Source: Paracoccus caeni (GTDB taxonomy: Bacteria; Pseudomonadota; Alphaproteobacteria; Rhodobacterales; Rhodobacteraceae). From it: 64,000 nucleotides of DNA. The stretch is from assembly GCF_016629665.1 (NCBI RefSeq), contig NZ_JAEPRQ010000006.1:124001-188000 (forward strand). Reading direction: 5' to 3'. Shown here piece after piece: positions 25,056-33,263 of the stretch (position 1 is its first letter; the number at the start of each line of letters is the position of its first letter). The notes under the pieces are model-generated. The model saw only the letters and a list, made by a program, of their open reading frames with translations. It searched no databases and had not been told where the DNA came from. The position numbers and the translations under genes were made by a program.

Positions 25056-25808
25056 TCAGTTGGCCGGAGCCGGGGTCGTGGTGCTGTCAGCATCCGGTGC
25101 CGGAGTGGCCGGGGGCGTGGTGGCGGCGGGCTCTTCGACCGAGATCGCATCATCCACGGCATCGGCTGCATCGCTTGCAGCGTCCTGCGCGGCGTCTGCG
25201 GCATTGCCCGCTGCATCGGCAGCAGCGTCGGCGGCATTACCAGCAGCTTCAGCGGCGTTATCGACCGCCTCGCCTGCCGAAGTTGCCGCGTCATCGGCGG
25301 CAGCGCCTGCCGCATCGACGGCATTGTCGGCTGCGGTTGCAGCGTCGTCAGCGGCGGCACCAGCAGCGTCGGCGGCACTGTCAGCCGCAGCAGCAGCGTC
25401 ATCCGCAGCAGCATCGGTCGCAGCGGCTGCATCATCAGCGGCAGCGTCGGTTGCGGCAGCGGCGTCATCGGCAGCGGCATCAGCTTCCGAGGCAGCGCTG
25501 TCAGCAGCGGCTTCCGCATCATCCGCAGCAGCTTCTGCATCGGCGGCGGCTTCTGCGTCGTCGGCTGCAGCCTCGGCGGGTGCGTCGGTGGTGGTCACGG
25601 TGGTGGTGTCGCCTTCGACGGCCACATCATCGTTGCCCATGAAGCGCTGCAGGACGAAATAGGCCAGGGCCAGCGCCAGAAGCACGCCGATGATCAGCGG
25701 CAAAGGCGAGGACCGACGCTCGACCGGCTCGACATAGGTTTCCTTGGAAACTGCCGGTTCATCGACCGGCGGAATGGGACGGTTCGGATCGTTCGGGTCT
25801 TGGGTCAT
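25056..25808 (-). CDS. Membrane-anchored Ala/Asp-rich protein with 11-residue repeats
   Basis: A 250-residue low-complexity protein. A short polar N-terminus is followed by one transmembrane helix (LPLIIGVLLALALAYFVL, about 36-53), so the rest is likely periplasmic. From about residue 110 the chain falls into roughly ten 11-residue units such as DDAAAATDAAA, DDAAAAADSAA, TAADNAVDAAG and NAADAAQDAAS. An 11-residue period suits amphipathic helices of the LEA/apolipoprotein kind, but these units are acidic with almost no Lys or Arg. The tail is Thr/Pro/Ala-rich. I know no named family; it could be a spacer, a desiccation-type protein or a cation-binding chain. It has its own terminator. Confidence 0.75.
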   Translation of the reverse strand: MTQDPNDPNRPIPPVDEPAVSKETYVEPVERRSSPLPLIIGVLLALALAYFVLQRFMGNDDVAVEGDTTTVTTTDAPAEAAADDAEAAADAEAAADDAEAAADSAASEADAAADDAAAATDAAADDAAAATDAAADDAAAAADSAADAAGAAADDAATAADNAVDAAGAAADDAATSAGEAVDNAAEAAGNAADAAADAAGNAADAAQDAASDAADAVDDAISVEEPAATTPPATPAPDADSTTTPAPAN

Positions 25809-25999
25809 TGCTGGCCTCCAGTTTTTCTCTTTGCAGACACCGGTTTAGCGTCTCTGTCGGTCTGCTTTAGCAAATGTGTCATGTCAATCATTCGCATATG
25901 CAGAACCACCCGACTTGCGACCCGGCTCTCAGGCGATTAACACCTTGCGAAAGCTCGGGTTCCGCCAAAGCGAACAGCTTTTTTCAGTTGGAGGATGCG

Positions 26000-28591
26000 A
26001 TGAACCGCCCCGAAGGCCAGAATGCGCGATATCTTGCCGATTATCAGCCTTATCCCTTCATCCTGTCGCATACCGCGCTGGATTTCACGCTTGTCCCTGA
26101 TGCGACGATTGTCAGGGCGACTTTAAGCCTTGCCCCGCGCGATGCTGCGACCGGTGTGGATCTGGTGCTGGATGGCGGCAAGGATGTGCAGCTTCTGCGC
26201 CTGACCATCAACGGCGCCGAGGCCGATCCGGCCCATGTGACCCGCGACGATGAGGCGTTGACCATCGCCGCCGCCGCCCTGCCCTCTGGTCCTTTCACCC
26301 TGGAAACAGAGGTGCAGATCGACCCGTCGGCCAATACCGCTTTCGAGGGGCTTTATATCTCGGGCGGCATGTTCTGCACCCAATGCGAGGCCGAGGGTTT
26401 CCGCCACATCACCTTCTGTCCCGACCGCCCCGATGTCATGGCGACCTTCGATGTGACCATCCACAGCGACAAGCCGGTTCTCTTGTCGAACGGCAACCCG
26501 GTCAGCCAGACCGAAGGTCACGCCGAATGGCACGACCCCTGGCCCAAGCCCGCTTATCTTTTCGCGCTGGTCGCGGGCGATCTGGTGGCGATCAGCGACA
26601 GTTTCACCACCCTTTCGGGTCGCAATGTCGCGCTGAATGTCTGGGTCCGTCCGGGGGATGAGGATCGCGCCGGGTTCGCCATGGAATCGCTGATCAAGTC
26701 GATGAAATGGGACGAGGATGTCTATGGTCGCGAATATGACCTTGATGTCTTTAACATCGTCGCCGTCGATGATTTCAACATGGGCGCGATGGAGAACAAG
26801 GGGCTGAACATCTTCAACTCGAAGCTGGTTCTTGCCTCGCCCGAGACTGCCACCGATCTGGATTACGAACGGATCGAAGGCGTCATCGCCCATGAATATT
26901 TCCACAACTGGACCGGCAACCGCATCACCTGCCGCGACTGGTTCCAGCTTTGCCTGAAGGAAGGGCTGACCGTCTTCCGCGATCAGCAATTCACCAGTGA
27001 TATGCGCTCGGCGGCGGTGAAGCGGATCGAGGATGTCCGCACCCTCCGCGCCCGCCAGTTCCGCGAGGATCAGGGACCGCTGGCCCATCCCCCGCGCCCC
27101 GATCATTACGAAGAGATCAACAATTTCTACACCGCCACCGTCTATGAAAAAGGCGCCGAGGTGATCGGCATGCTGAAGCGGCTGGTTGGCGATGACGGCT
27201 ACCGGGCGGCGCTGGACCTTTATTTCGACCGCCACGATGGTGACGCGGCCACGATCGAGGATTGGCTGAAGGTGTTCGAAGACGCCACCGGCCGCGATCT
27301 GGCGCAGTTCAAGCGCTGGTACACGGATGCGGGCACGCCGCGCCTGACCATGCGCGAGGACTGGGCCGAGGGCACCGCAGGCGGCACGCTGACGCTGACC
27401 TTCACCCAGGAAACCCCGCCGACGCCCGGCCAGTCCGACAAACAGCCACGGGTGATCCCGATTGCCGTGGGGCTGATCGGTCCGAACGGTGACGAGGTCG
27501 CACCGACCCGCGTGCTGGAGATGACGGAAACCGAGCAATCGTTCGCCTTCGACAATCTCGGCGCGCGCCCGGTGGTTTCGGCGCTTCGCGGCTTCTCGGC
27601 CCCGGTGGTGCTGGACCGCCAGATCGACGATCCGACCCGCGCCTTCCTTCTGGCCCATGACACCGACCCCTTTGCCCGGTGGGAAGCGGGCCGCGATCTG
27701 GCCCTGTCGGCGCTGGTCGCGCTGTCCCAAGGTCAGCCGGGCGGTGACGATTATATCGACGCCATTGGCCGCCTGATCGCCGATCAGGATGCCGATCCCG
27801 CCTTCCGCGCCCTTTGCCTTGCGCTGCCGGGCGAGGAAGAGGTGGCGACCCGCCTTTACGATCTGGGCGCGACACCCGATCCCGATGCCATCCACGCCGC
27901 CCGCGAAGGTCTTGCCCGCCGCGTGGCCGAGGCGCATCAGGATCTGCTGTCAGAGATCTATGACCGCATGGTCGTCTCGGGCAGCTATTCGCCCGATGCC
28001 GAAGCGGCGGCGAAACGGTCGCTGCGTATCGCGGCGCTGCAACTCTTGAACCGGATCGACAATGGCGAGCGGGCCGAGATCCTGTTCGGCATCGCCGGCA
28101 ATATGACCGAGCGGATGGCGGCCTTGGCCTGCCTGATCGCACGCGGCCGCGGCCAGACCGCGCTTCAGGTGCTGGAAGAGGAATTCGGCGATAACCGGCT
28201 GGTCATGGATAAATGGTTCACTGTTCAGCCGATGGCCGCCCCGCCCGCCGATGCTGCGGCGATTGCGGCCAAGCTGGCGAAACTGCCCGGCTTCGACTGG
28301 AAGAACCCGAACCGCTTCCGCGCGCTGATCGGCGGGCTGACTGCCAATCATGCAGGTTTTCACGCGGCGGACGGCGCGGGATATGACTTCGTCGCCGACT
28401 GGCTGATGAAGATGGACAAGGTCAATCCGCAGATCGCCGCCCGCATGTCCACCGCCTTCGAGACATGGCCGCGCTATGATGAAACCAGACGCGCCAAGGC
28501 ATTGGCGGCACTGGAACAAATCGCCGCGATCGAGGGTTTGAGTCGTAATACCCGCGAGATGGTCTCGCGGATGATCGCCGCCGGTCAATAG
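26000..28591 (+). CDS. pepN: Aminopeptidase N
   Basis: An 863-residue M1 zinc metallopeptidase that removes N-terminal residues from peptides in the cytoplasm. GAMEN, the exopeptidase motif, is at 262-266; the zinc site HEYFHNW starts at His298 with the second Glu about 19 residues on (CLKEGLTVF). ALLRDQQF-type residues and the C-terminal helical repeats fit the proteobacterial PepN type. The start ATG 26000 has GGAGG 6 bases upstream; the earlier in-frame start at 25874 adds unrelated sequence. Single gene. Confidence 0.95.
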   Translation: MNRPEGQNARYLADYQPYPFILSHTALDFTLVPDATIVRATLSLAPRDAATGVDLVLDGGKDVQLLRLTINGAEADPAHVTRDDEALTIAAAALPSGPFTLETEVQIDPSANTAFEGLYISGGMFCTQCEAEGFRHITFCPDRPDVMATFDVTIHSDKPVLLSNGNPVSQTEGHAEWHDPWPKPAYLFALVAGDLVAISDSFTTLSGRNVALNVWVRPGDEDRAGFAMESLIKSMKWDEDVYGREYDLDVFNIVAVDDFNMGAMENKGLNIFNSKLVLASPETATDLDYERIEGVIAHEYFHNWTGNRITCRDWFQLCLKEGLTVFRDQQFTSDMRSAAVKRIEDVRTLRARQFREDQGPLAHPPRPDHYEEINNFYTATVYEKGAEVIGMLKRLVGDDGYRAALDLYFDRHDGDAATIEDWLKVFEDATGRDLAQFKRWYTDAGTPRLTMREDWAEGTAGGTLTLTFTQETPPTPGQSDKQPRVIPIAVGLIGPNGDEVAPTRVLEMTETEQSFAFDNLGARPVVSALRGFSAPVVLDRQIDDPTRAFLLAHDTDPFARWEAGRDLALSALVALSQGQPGGDDYIDAIGRLIADQDADPAFRALCLALPGEEEVATRLYDLGATPDPDAIHAAREGLARRVAEAHQDLLSEIYDRMVVSGSYSPDAEAAAKRSLRIAALQLLNRIDNGERAEILFGIAGNMTERMAALACLIARGRGQTALQVLEEEFGDNRLVMDKWFTVQPMAAPPADAAAIAAKLAKLPGFDWKNPNRFRALIGGLTANHAGFHAADGAGYDFVADWLMKMDKVNPQIAARMSTAFETWPRYDETRRAKALAALEQIAAIEGLSRNTREMVSRMIAAGQ

Positions 28592-28633
28592 CGCCGCTTG
28601 TGGTCAGGAAATGGTCAAGGCAGAATATCCCTG

Positions 28634-29545
28634 ATGGAAGACCGATACGCCGAGGCAAGGGCCGATATGCAGGCCCGACTTGACCCGCTGATCGCAGAGC
28701 GGGCCCCGTGGCTTTTTTCCGGCAAGGCCCATCACCGCGCCGCGCAATGGCTGATGATGCGCCTGCTGCGCTATCCGCGCACCCTGCAACTGGGGGCCGA
28801 GGTCCGCGATCTGCCGACCGCTGAAATCATGCGCCGCGTGGCGGATCTGATGGTGCGCGACGTGCAGGTGGAAGGGATGGAACATATCCCGACGACCGGC
28901 CCGGCGCTGATCGTTTCGAACCACCCGACCGGGATTGCCGACGGCATTGTCATGCATGCGCTGATCTCGCAGATCCGCGACGATCTCTTCGTCTATGCCA
29001 ATCACGACATGATCCGCGTCTTGCCGCAGATGGTGGACCTGATCGCGGGCGTCGAATGGCGCGTAGAAAAGCGCAGCCATGCCAAGACCAAGGCGACGAT
29101 GGATTACACCCGAGAGGCTTTGGGCGCAGGCCGGATCGGGCTGATCTTCCCCTCTGGCCGTCTGGCCAAGCGCACCGGCCTGACCTTGCACGAACGCCCA
29201 TGGATGGCCAGCGCGGCAATGATCGCGCGCAAATTCGACGTTCCGGTGATCCCGCTGCGGATCCGGGCGCGCAATTCGCTGCTGTTCTATGCGCTGGACG
29301 CGATCCATCCGACCTTGCGCGATGTGACGCTGTTCAACGAGGTGCTGAACAAGGCCCGCCAGCCCTACCGGGTGACCGTCGGTGCGCCGCTTGATCCGTC
29401 AACCCTGCCGAAAGGCAGCGAGGATGCGATTGCGGTGATGCGTGATGCGGTGCTGGCCCTGCCCGCCCCCGGTCCCGACGCGGCGCGGCTGATGCAAGAG
29501 CGAGGCCGGGTGCGTCTGGTCAGAGGGTCGCAGAAGATCGCCTGA
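28634..29545 (+). CDS. Lysophospholipid acyltransferase-like (PlsC family) protein
   Basis: A 303-residue acyltransferase. Motif I is SNHPTGIADGIV (His plus downstream Asp), a variant of NHX4D with one extra residue; motif III is IFPSGRL, replacing the common FPEG. VIPLRIRARNS resembles motif IV. It likely acylates glycerolipids or lyso-lipids at the inner membrane. No signal peptide. It is 42 bases after pepN and ends at a strong terminator, so it may be co-transcribed. Confidence 0.8.
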   Translation: MEDRYAEARADMQARLDPLIAERAPWLFSGKAHHRAAQWLMMRLLRYPRTLQLGAEVRDLPTAEIMRRVADLMVRDVQVEGMEHIPTTGPALIVSNHPTGIADGIVMHALISQIRDDLFVYANHDMIRVLPQMVDLIAGVEWRVEKRSHAKTKATMDYTREALGAGRIGLIFPSGRLAKRTGLTLHERPWMASAAMIARKFDVPVIPLRIRARNSLLFYALDAIHPTLRDVTLFNEVLNKARQPYRVTVGAPLDPSTLPKGSEDAIAVMRDAVLALPAPGPDAARLMQERGRVRLVRGSQKIA

Positions 29546-29580
29546 ACCGCAGCGGCAGGTCATCCTGGCCTACATATTCA

Positions 29581-29606
29581 AAAGGGGCGGTTTCCCGCCC
29601 CTTTTT
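29581..29606. terminator. Bidirectional intrinsic terminator
   Basis: AAAGGGGCGG-TTTC-CCGCCCCTTT, perfect 10-bp stem with T runs on both strands, between the convergent acyltransferase and PepSY-like genes. Confidence 0.93.
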
Positions 29607-29626
29607 CTTCCGCACACGGGCCACAT

Positions 29627-30649
29627 TCAGCGCGCGGATTCGCGGATGACCTCACCTTGCGGATCAAGCTCCAGCAGGACGGGTTCGCCATCCGGGTTGG
29701 TTGCCTCGAGAACGATGCGCGGACCCTGCGGACGCAGGAAACCGAAATCGCTGTAACCTGCCTCGGTCAGGGTCCGGTTCACATCGACCGGATCAAAGCT
29801 GGGCTCTGCCATCCGGCGATGCTCGCCGCGGCGACCTTCGCCCCGAGGCCCATCCCCGCGACGCCCTTCGCCACGATGACCATCCGGCCCGCCGCGTCCT
29901 TCGCGGTGCCAGCCATCGCCACCGCGCGGACCGTGATCGCCATACCGCCGGTCACCACGTTCGCGGTCACCCTCGCGGCCAAAGCGCAGAACCCGGCCCT
30001 CGGGATCGAAAACCGCGCCCATATCCTCGCCCTCGGCATCCTCGCCCTTGACCACGAACACGTCGCGCGCCTTGGCGACTTCCTCGATCAGCGAGAATTG
30101 CGAGAAGACATCGGAATCGCGAACCGCCTGCGGCAGGATCGAGCGGACCAGCTCATCCGGCACAGCGGCGTCCTCGAACTCGACGCCGATCAAGGCGTGG
30201 GACGGATCGAACTTGGCTTCCAGATCGTCGCCGCTTTCCAGCTTGCCCTTGACCTCGAAATGGTCGGGCCGGAATTCGATCTCTTCGAATTCGGCGAACA
30301 GAGCCATGATCTCATGGTTCCGAACCGCCTCGGGCAAAAGCTGGTCCAGCACCGATTGCGGCAGCGGACCACCTTCGGCCTCGATATCGATCACATTGCC
30401 CTGAAGGTCGATCTTTGCCTCGATCTCGACCCCGTCAGATGTGCGCCCCTCGACCTCGCGGATGCCGTGGCGTTTGGTCTTCACCTCCAGATCGGTCAGG
30501 TTCAGCCCGGTCAGCACTGCTGGCAAAGCGTCGGCGGGGGCCGTCGCATCCGGTGCCGGGGGTGGCGTCTCTTGTGCATATACAGCGCCGCCGGTCGCTG
30601 CGATCAGCGCCAGAACCGCCGCCGTGGTCGAGAGCTTGCCTGTCATCAT
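29627..30649 (-). CDS. Secreted PepSY-like protein with an Arg/Gly/His-rich insert
   Basis: A 340-residue periplasmic protein (signal peptide cleaved after VYA near residue 25). Three or more alternating beta/alpha units resemble PepSY/YkuD-like propeptide modules (for example GREVEGR...KIDLQGNVIDIEAEGG and LLELDPQGEV at the end). Between about residues 228 and 280 sits a disordered run of RGDGPRGEGRRGEHRR type. It is divergent from a small PepSY gene and a two-component pair, with a shared upstream region, so it may be part of the regulon. Exact function unknown. Confidence 0.65.
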   Translation of the reverse strand: MMTGKLSTTAAVLALIAATGGAVYAQETPPPAPDATAPADALPAVLTGLNLTDLEVKTKRHGIREVEGRTSDGVEIEAKIDLQGNVIDIEAEGGPLPQSVLDQLLPEAVRNHEIMALFAEFEEIEFRPDHFEVKGKLESGDDLEAKFDPSHALIGVEFEDAAVPDELVRSILPQAVRDSDVFSQFSLIEEVAKARDVFVVKGEDAEGEDMGAVFDPEGRVLRFGREGDRERGDRRYGDHGPRGGDGWHREGRGGPDGHRGEGRRGDGPRGEGRRGEHRRMAEPSFDPVDVNRTLTEAGYSDFGFLRPQGPRIVLEATNPDGEPVLLELDPQGEVIRESAR

Positions 30650-30740
30650 TCCTTTACCCTTTCATCTTGCGGATACTGGCACTGCCAGACCCGGACGAAT
30701 CGCTTTTACGCCACCCGACCCGAATGAAAGACAAACATGC

Positions 30741-30761
30741 CGTTTCGGTTCCGTTTGGTTT
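30741..30761. promoter_or_regulatory. 11-bp-phased direct repeat, candidate response-regulator site
   Basis: CGTTTCGGTT at 30741 and CGTTTGGTTT at 30752 are near-identical and one helical turn (11 bp) apart, the arrangement bound by OmpR/PhoP-type regulators. It lies between the divergent PepSY genes, 22 bases before the small PepSY ATG, and the response regulator is the next gene but one. Confidence 0.45.
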
Positions 30762-30782
30762 GTAACCCTTAGATTTCATCTC

Positions 30783-31187
30783 ATGCGCCCGTTGATCCGC
30801 CCCATTTTGACCGTCCTGATGCTGGCATTGGCCGCCCCTGCAGCCCTGCCCGCCTTTGCGCAGCAATTGCCGCCGGAACCCGATGGCACCCTGCTGCCGC
30901 ATAGCGACAGGTTCCGCCCGCTGCCCTTCCACGAGATCGCGACCCTGGTCGGCGAACGTTATGCAGGCCGGATGCTGGCCGCGCAGACCCGCCAGCCCAG
31001 CCCGGAAGAACGTGCATCGGGGGCGCAACTGGTCTATGAATTCCGCCTTCTGACGCCGCAGCGCAATCTGCTGATCATCCGCCTTGACGCCCGCACCGGA
31101 CGGTTTCTGGATGTCGCCGGGCGCGGACAGATCAAGGCGCGGATCAGACCCGGTATCGGTGCTGGTGCAGTGGCGCGGGACAGATAG
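30783..31187 (+). CDS. Small secreted PepSY-domain protein
   Basis: A 134-residue protein: signal peptide MRPLIRPILTVLMLALAAPA ending at AFA near residue 28, then one PepSY module (FHEIATLVGERYAGRMLAAQTR, VYEFRLLTPQRNLLIIRLDARTGRFLDVAG). PepSY proteins near two-component systems often inhibit or report on periplasmic proteases or metal stress. The ATG at 30783 starts the signal peptide. It is 18 bases before the response regulator gene and probably in its operon. Confidence 0.85.
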   Translation: MRPLIRPILTVLMLALAAPAALPAFAQQLPPEPDGTLLPHSDRFRPLPFHEIATLVGERYAGRMLAAQTRQPSPEERASGAQLVYEFRLLTPQRNLLIIRLDARTGRFLDVAGRGQIKARIRPGIGAGAVARDR

Positions 31188-31205
31188 TGATAGGAATGGA
31201 TCAGA

Positions 31206-31868
31206 ATGCGGGCTTTGATCGTCGAGGATGATCCGGTGCTGGCCGGACAGATCGCGGGGGCGATGCAGGATGCGGGCTTTGTCACCGATCACGCGCTGAC
31301 TGGCGATGACGGCGAATATCTTGGCTCGACCGAAACCTATGACGTGGCGGTCCTTGATCTGGGCCTGCCCGGCATGTCGGGGATCGAGGTGCTGACCACA
31401 TGGCGCGATCAGGGCATCGCCATGCCGGTGCTGATCCTGACCGCACGGGGCGACTGGACCGACAAGGTCGCGGGTTTTCGTGCAGGGGCCGATGATTACG
31501 CCGTGAAACCCTTTCGGCTGGATGAGGTGGTCCTGCGCTGCCAGACCCTGATCCGCCGCGCCGCCGGGCATACCCGTCCGGTCATTCAGGCCGGAACGCT
31601 GCAACTGGACGGCCAGCTTGGCGTCATCACCCGCGACGGCGTCGCGCTGAAGCTGACCGCCTTCGAGACGCGCATTCTCAGCTACCTGATCCACCACAAG
31701 AACCGGATCGTCAGCCGCACCGAACTGGCCGAACATCTCTATGAGGCCGAAACCGACCGCGATTTCAAATCGATCGAGGTGGTGATCGGTCGCTTGCGCC
31801 GCAAAATCGGCGACGGCGTGATCGAGACGCGGCGCGGCGAGGGTTACGTGCTCCGGGACGCAGGCTGA
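31206..31868 (+). CDS. OmpR/PhoP-family response regulator
   Basis: A 220-residue protein. The receiver domain has the acidic pair EDDPV near residues 7-11, the phospho-acceptor Asp51 in VAVLDLGLPGMSG, the LTARG Thr switch and Lys in YAVKPF. A winged-helix DNA-binding domain follows from about 125, with the recognition region FKSIEVVIGRLRRKI. Its stop overlaps the kinase start (ATGA). Likely target: the 11-bp-phased repeat at 30741-30761 (inference). Confidence 0.93.
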   Translation: MRALIVEDDPVLAGQIAGAMQDAGFVTDHALTGDDGEYLGSTETYDVAVLDLGLPGMSGIEVLTTWRDQGIAMPVLILTARGDWTDKVAGFRAGADDYAVKPFRLDEVVLRCQTLIRRAAGHTRPVIQAGTLQLDGQLGVITRDGVALKLTAFETRILSYLIHHKNRIVSRTELAEHLYEAETDRDFKSIEVVIGRLRRKIGDGVIETRRGEGYVLRDAG

Positions 31869-33163
31869 TGCGTTCGATCCGGGGGCGGCTGCTGCTTCTG
31901 GCGGCGGTCTGGATCACGGCGGCGCTGCTGGCCGCGTTCCTGTTCATCTCGGCCCTGCTGGAGGATTTCGTCACCGACCGTTTCGACGCCGAAGCCGGGG
32001 GGATCGCCGACGGCCTGATCGCGATGATCGAGGTCGATGATGATGGCCGGGTCGAACTGGACGACCGCCCTGCCGATCCGCGTTTCGATCTGCCCTTTAC
32101 CGGCTGGTATTGGCAGATCGCGGCGGATGGGCGGGTGGTGGCACGCTCGGATTCGCTGCTCGACGGTCGGCTTGACGGCCCGGAGGGCGAGTTTCTGGGC
32201 GGTCACGGGCTTGGCGCGGATGGCGGTGTGCTGCGGGTGCTGCGGCGGGAACTGACGATCCCCGACAGCGATGCCCGCATCAGTGTGACAGTCACCGCGC
32301 CTCAGGATCAGATCGATGCAAGCCTTGGCCATATCAGCCGACCGCTGGCCATTGCGCTGGCGGTGCTGGGCATCGGCCTTGCCATTGCCAGCGTGTTGCA
32401 GGTGACCCTTGGCCTGCAAAGCCTTGACCATCTGCGCAACGATCTGGCCCGTGTCCGCGCAGGTAAGGCCGAACGCCTGACCCTGCCCGATGTCAGCGAA
32501 TTGCGCCCCCTGACGACCGAGATCAATGCAAGCCTTGACCAGAATATCACCCTTCTGGCGCGATCTCGCCAGCATCTGGGCAATCTGGCCCATTCGCTGA
32601 AAACGCCGCTGGCGGCGCTGGCGAATGAATTGCCCGGCGATCACCACGGCCAGAACCTGATCACCCGCATGGATCGCCTGATCGGCTGGCACCTGCGCCG
32701 CGCCCGTTCCGCCGGGCCGCGCCTTTTGGGGCAAAGGACCGAAATCCGCCCGGTGATCGACGACATCCTTCTGGTTCTGCGCTGGCCAATGCAAGACAAG
32801 GGAATGACCGCCAGTGTCACCTGCCCGCCCGACGCCGTCTTCGCGGGCGAGCGGCAGGATCTGGAAGAGATGATCGGCAATCTCTGCGAAAACGCGGTGA
32901 AATGGGGCGAGACGCGGCTGCTGATCCGTGTCCGGCAAGACGACCGGCTGGAACTGCGGATCGAGGATGACGGCCCCGGCATGTCCGATACCGACGCCCC
33001 CCGCGCGCTGATCCGCGGCGGCAGGCTGGACGAACATGGCGCGTCAGGTTCGGGCCTTGGCCTTGCCATTGTGGCGGATCTGGCGGCGCTTCATGGCGGC
33101 GAATTGCGGCTGGAACGTGCGGATGCAGGCGGGCTTGCCGCAATTCTGGACTTGCCTGCCTGA
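31868..33163 (+). CDS. Sensor histidine kinase
   Basis: A 431-residue membrane kinase. Transmembrane helix 1 is near 10-30, a periplasmic loop of about 125 residues follows, then helix 2 near 158-180 and a linker. The phospho-acceptor is His242 in the unusual H-box AHSLKTPLAAL. The ATPase domain has the N-box ENAVKWG, G1 EDDGPGM and G2 GSGLGLAI. The acidic sensor loop (EVDDDGRVELDD, then PADPRFD) is of the PhoQ/QseC-like size and could respond to cations, which fits the PepSY partners but is inference. Confidence 0.92.
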   Translation: MRSIRGRLLLLAAVWITAALLAAFLFISALLEDFVTDRFDAEAGGIADGLIAMIEVDDDGRVELDDRPADPRFDLPFTGWYWQIAADGRVVARSDSLLDGRLDGPEGEFLGGHGLGADGGVLRVLRRELTIPDSDARISVTVTAPQDQIDASLGHISRPLAIALAVLGIGLAIASVLQVTLGLQSLDHLRNDLARVRAGKAERLTLPDVSELRPLTTEINASLDQNITLLARSRQHLGNLAHSLKTPLAALANELPGDHHGQNLITRMDRLIGWHLRRARSAGPRLLGQRTEIRPVIDDILLVLRWPMQDKGMTASVTCPPDAVFAGERQDLEEMIGNLCENAVKWGETRLLIRVRQDDRLELRIEDDGPGMSDTDAPRALIRGGRLDEHGASGSGLGLAIVADLAALHGGELRLERADAGGLAAILDLPA

Positions 33164-33191
33164 AATCGCGGCCATCCTCGTCCCGAATAAT

Positions 33192-33207
33192 TTTACCATT
33201 TGATAAA
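33192..33207. promoter_or_regulatory. RutR-like operator before preT-preA
   Basis: TTTACCATTTGATAAA matches the recalled RutR consensus TTGACCAnnTGGTCAA at 11 of its 14 defined positions and keeps the ACCA-TT-TG core. RutR is a TetR-family uracil sensor controlling pyrimidine degradation. The site is 57 bases before the preT ATG. No rutR gene is in the window. Confidence 0.5.
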
Positions 33208-33263
33208 AAATTGAACCTGTGTCAGCCTGATTCTTACCAACAGGTGAGCCAGGAGACAGAAAA

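Noticed and set aside
25100..25600. CRISPR-like tandem repeats
   Set aside because: The periodic GC-rich DNA is explained by the Ala/Asp 11-residue coding repeats in one continuous reading frame; no constant repeat with variable spacers.
26123..27937. 604-residue ORF antisense to pepN
   Set aside because: It is a high-GC shadow in the reverse frame of a well-conserved enzyme and shows no recognisable domain.
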